A stretch of DNA of 14,773 bases, taken from contig PADF01000012.1 in assembly GCA_002702945.1 (NCBI GenBank), positions 10,543-25,315 on the forward strand. The letters are read 5' to 3'. Numbering within the stretch: position 1 is the first letter of the stretch; every line of letters starts with the position of its first letter. A program made the position numbers and the translations under genes. Under the pieces are notes generated by a model. That model searched no databases, was not told the origin of the DNA, and was given only the letters and a program-made list of their open reading frames with translations. This stretch comes from Methanobacteriota archaeon. GTDB lineage: Archaea; Thermoplasmatota; Poseidoniia; Poseidoniales; Poseidoniaceae. Of the stretch, positions 13,012-14,773 are shown piece by piece.

Positions 13012-13956
13012 TCACAGTCCTATTTCGTTAATTAAGCACTTAGCTGTATGTCTAATTGCTTCCTCACTGTTGTAGCGCACATCATATCCTGTTGAAAGCA
13101 TTTTGTCAATGCTGAGCATGGCTTTTGGAATATCTCCAGCCCATCCTCTATCTCCACCGGTATATTCTATAGAAGCACCATCACACCCAGTTTCTTCAAT
13201 AACAATTTCAGCAATCCTAGTCACTGATGAAGTATCATGACTTCCCAAATTGAATAAGTTCAATGGTTCATTAGAATTATCCATTACATGCAATATTCCA
13301 TCAACACAGTCACCTACTTCCATGTAGGATTTTTCTTGCAATCCATTTCCTAAAACTTCGAGTGTTTCTGGATTGGCTTTCAATTTATGAATAAAATCAA
13401 AAATTACTCCATGAGTACCGCGCTCTCCGATGATATTGGCGAATCTAAAAATCCATGCTTGTAATCCAAAAGTTCCAACCCAACTACTGATTAATCCTTC
13501 ACCAGCCTGTTTACTTGCGCCATAAAGTGAAATTGGCATACAAGGACCATGGTTTTCTGGAGTTGGCATAGGAGCATTTTCACCATAAACGACAGATGAA
13601 GAGGCAAAAACTATTTTTTTAACATCGAATTTCCTCATCGATTCAAGAATATTGTAAGTTGCTATTGTACCTTGTTTGAGATCAGTATCAGTGATTTTGG
13701 TGCCAAGCCTAATATCTGGATTTGCTGCAAGATGATAAACGCAATCAATCTTGTCCATTACACTGTACACATCCTCAAAATTTGTTATATCACCGTTAAT
13801 CAAAGTAACATTTTCTGAATCTATATGTTGTTGAATAAATTCTAATTTACCACTGGATAAATTATCTAAAACAGTAACATGATCTCCGCGAGATACAAGT
13901 CTGTCAATCAAATGCGAACCAATAAAACCAGCACCTCCAGTTACCAAGGCTCGCAT
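13012..13956 (-). CDS. NAD-dependent sugar-nucleotide epimerase/dehydratase (GalE-like)
   Basis: Extended short-chain dehydrogenase acting on nucleotide sugars, most likely a UDP-hexose 4-epimerase or related enzyme supplying surface polysaccharide or protein glycans. The 314 residues show the NAD-binding GGAGFIG (7-13), Asp31 at the end of strand 2 (VLDNLSSG), the conserved 'VYHLAANPD' (73-81), the catalytic FASSSVVYG region (117-125) and YGASK with Tyr145 and Lys149. The substrate cannot be fixed from sequence. The ATG at 13956 is preferred to a GTG two codons earlier, since GGTG lies 5 nt before it and the family starts at 'MRALVTGG'. It is the first gene of the tight operon with the thioredoxin, VKOR and His-rich genes. 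Confidence 0.9.
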   Translation of the reverse strand: MRALVTGGAGFIGSHLIDRLVSRGDHVTVLDNLSSGKLEFIQQHIDSENVTLINGDITNFEDVYSVMDKIDCVYHLAANPDIRLGTKITDTDLKQGTIATYNILESMRKFDVKKIVFASSSVVYGENAPMPTPENHGPCMPISLYGASKQAGEGLISSWVGTFGLQAWIFRFANIIGERGTHGVIFDFIHKLKANPETLEVLGNGLQEKSYMEVGDCVDGILHVMDNSNEPLNLFNLGSHDTSSVTRIAEIVIEETGCDGASIEYTGGDRGWAGDIPKAMLSIDKMLSTGYDVRYNSEEAIRHTAKCLINEIGL

Positions 13957-14069
13957 GAACACACCAACTATTGCACCCGTATAAGTAAAATGGTATATCG
14001 ATAGAAACCATCTCTTTGATAACCATTGACTAAAATGAGAAAAATTGCTGCAGAGCAGTAGGTGTTAAA
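13957..14069. promoter_or_regulatory. Divergent promoter region, epimerase operon / 87-aa gene
   Basis: In this 113-nt spacer the TATA-like GGTATATC (13992-13999) can work in both directions. It lies about 36 nt before the epimerase ATG and 71 nt before the rightward start. For the epimerase operon, ACTTATAC (about 13988-13981) is an alternative. SD motifs are visible for both genes: GGTG 5 nt before 13956 and AGGTG 5 nt before 14070. Positions were judged by eye. Confidence 0.4.
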
Positions 14070-14333
14070 ATGGCCAAAGAAAATAAAATAGAAAAAAATG
14101 AAGAGAATGAAATGACTGAAGACAACAGAAGTGTACTTGTTGGATATGTTAGAAAGAGCAATGCTGGTGGGGCACTAAAAGTGTCGATAAATAGTGATGC
14201 CTTTTCTGACTGTTCTACATACGTAACTAGTGATGGACAAACATATGTTCCACTAGTTGTTTCTCTTAATGCTTTAACCAAGGTATTACAAGGTGAAAGA
14301 GCGGTTACAACTATCAGTCAAATGCAAGATTAG
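14070..14333 (+). CDS. Conserved-looking hypothetical protein, 87 aa
   Basis: Not firmly recognised. The first 18 residues are charged and probably disordered (Glu, Asn, Lys). After that comes a compact domain of about 65 residues with beta-strand-like stretches: VLVGYVRKSNAGGALKVSI, STYVTSDGQTYVPLVVSL and a final helix-and-turn 'LTKVLQGERAVTTISQ'. The layout (GYVRK...GGALKVS...DG..YV.LVV) looks like a conserved archaeal small-domain family rather than a random frame, but I cannot name it. No membrane segment; one Cys. AGGTG lies 5 nt before the ATG, a strong start. The gene is divergent from the epimerase operon and is followed by a spacer rich in inverted repeats. Confidence 0.72.
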   Translation: MAKENKIEKNEENEMTEDNRSVLVGYVRKSNAGGALKVSINSDAFSDCSTYVTSDGQTYVPLVVSLNALTKVLQGERAVTTISQMQD

Positions 14334-14426
14334 ATTGATTCAAACTAATTTGCAAGGTGTGAATGAGTTCACATCATTAATGCCCATAGCCATTCTTAGG
14401 AGTGGTTATGGGCTCTCCTAATCAAT
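14334..14426 (+). other. Multi-hairpin structure in the 3' region of the 87-aa gene
   Basis: Two hairpins follow the stop codon: TGTGAA/TTCACA around a 4-nt loop (14358-14373), and an 11-bp stem formed by GCCCATAGCCA (14382-14392) and TGGTTATGGGC (14403-14413) with one G-U pair and a 10-nt loop. Outer segments ATTGATT (14334-14340) and AATCAAT (14420-14426) can also pair and would close a three-way junction. It is not followed by a T-run. It could protect the mRNA 3' end, mark termination, or be a small RNA. Confidence 0.4.
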
Positions 14427-14458
14427 TCATCACCTCGTCAACATATGTATCAATAGCA

Positions 14459-14466
14459 ATATATAG
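14459..14466 (+). promoter_or_regulatory. TATA-like box before the glycosyltransferase gene
   Basis: ATATATA-type sequence (about 14459-14466) ends 31 nt before the ATG at 14497. With the usual archaeal distance, transcription would start near 14487-14492, leaving a leader of only a few nt. The rest of the spacer 14427-14496 shows nothing else. Confidence 0.45.
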
Positions 14467-14496
14467 TCCTGGATTTCAGGTTAGTGTGTGGAAGTG

Positions 14497-14773
14497 ATGG
14501 GTGCACATTCCGATGAAACCAATCGTTTCATCGTGGCAGGAATGCCGATGTATAACGAAGAAGAGACCATCGGCACCGTCGTCACTAAGGCTCTAAGGCA
14601 TGTGGATGCAGTAATTTGTATCGATGATGGTTCATCTGATTCAAGTGCCAGAATTGCAGAAAAATGTGGTGCAATAGTAGTAAGGCATAGAATAAATCGA
14701 CGATATGGTGGCGCCCCCAAATCTCTTTTCATCAAAGCGAGAGAACTCAATGCTGACGCTCTTGTAGTCCTCG
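14497..14773 (+). CDS. Glycosyltransferase family 2 (5' part; gene continues past window)
   Basis: Start of a GT2-type (GT-A fold) glycosyltransferase, likely using a nucleotide sugar to build a lipid-linked or cell-surface glycan. Ninety-two residues are visible and the frame is open to the window edge. Family features are 'VAGMPMYNEEETIG' (about 13-26, normally [IVF]-P-x-[YLF]-NE), the beta-strand ending in the nucleotide-binding pair 'VICIDDGSSDSS' (about 42-53), and 'GAIVVRHRINRRYGGAPKS' (about 61-79). In this last stretch the common N-x-G-x-G-A-A becomes N-R-R-Y-G-G-A, giving a dolichyl-phosphate-sugar-synthase-like look. The ATG at 14497 has no good SD. The GTG at 14488, which has AGGT 6 nt before it, is the alternative start and would add three residues. 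It may act with the epimerase encoded nearby. Confidence 0.9.
   Translation, partial: MGAHSDETNRFIVAGMPMYNEEETIGTVVTKALRHVDAVICIDDGSSDSSARIAEKCGAIVVRHRINRRYGGAPKSLFIKARELNADALVVL

Noticed and set aside
14382..14413. Possible tRNA in the spacer before the glycosyltransferase
   Set aside because: No cloverleaf arms, no T-loop motif and too short; only simple hairpins.
14481..14750. Leftward 89-residue frame over the glycosyltransferase gene
   Set aside because: The rightward frame shows clear GT2 motifs (NEEETIG, IDDGSSD), so this is a shadow.
1..14773. CRISPR arrays, insertion sequences, attachment sites or prophage genes
   Set aside because: No spaced direct repeats, transposase, integrase or phage motif found by eye; gene content looks like ordinary chromosome.

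Overview
The window reads as archaeal, AT-rich, chromosomal housekeeping DNA. Archaeal markers sit side by side: RNA polymerase subunit L (Rpo11), elongation factor 1-beta with its companion Zn-ribbon protein, a DUF2240 protein, archaeal-type TruD and an RlmE/FtsJ methyltransferase. Low GC, very tight packing, SD motifs of the GAGGTG type and a wealth of membrane-tethered redox proteins would fit a marine Thermoplasmatota lineage (Marine Group II/III, Poseidoniia). That placement is inference from gene content, not a database match. No tRNA, rRNA, CRISPR array, insertion sequence or integrase was seen.

Left part (1-6185). A DEAD-box RNA helicase runs off the left edge, behind a GC-rich hairpin that abuts its ribosome binding site. 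Upstream of it, on the same strand, are a 71-residue orphan and a HEAT-repeat protein with an acidic tail. Divergent from these is a DUF2240 protein. Its stop codon overlaps that of a large MMPL/RND-superfamily membrane protein coming the other way.

Middle (6341-9690): an information-processing block. rpoL-truD run rightward. Facing them are the Zn-ribbon/aEF-1beta pair, and behind these a single OB-fold protein and the RlmE-type rRNA methyltransferase. The genes touch transcription, tRNA pseudouridylation, translation elongation, nucleic-acid binding and rRNA methylation.

Right part (9787-14773): an envelope and extracytoplasmic protein maturation block. A two-anchor membrane thioredoxin (CQSC) and a small orphan run rightward. 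Opposing them is a very tight four-gene operon: sugar-nucleotide epimerase, membrane-anchored thioredoxin (CPYC), VKOR-family protein, and a membrane-anchored His-rich secreted protein. The VKOR and the thioredoxins can be expected to form or shuffle disulfides in exported proteins. The epimerase and a glycosyltransferase family 2 gene cut by the right edge suggest surface glycosylation. The most interesting element is this operon, which joins an oxidative-folding pair to a His/Cys-rich protein of unknown function and a sugar-nucleotide enzyme.

Convergent genes meet with overlaps or gaps of 0-2 nt, so transcription termination must occur inside the neighbouring antisense gene. Both SD-led starts and probable near-leaderless starts (TATA-like box about 31-33 nt before the start codon, no SD) appear to be in use.
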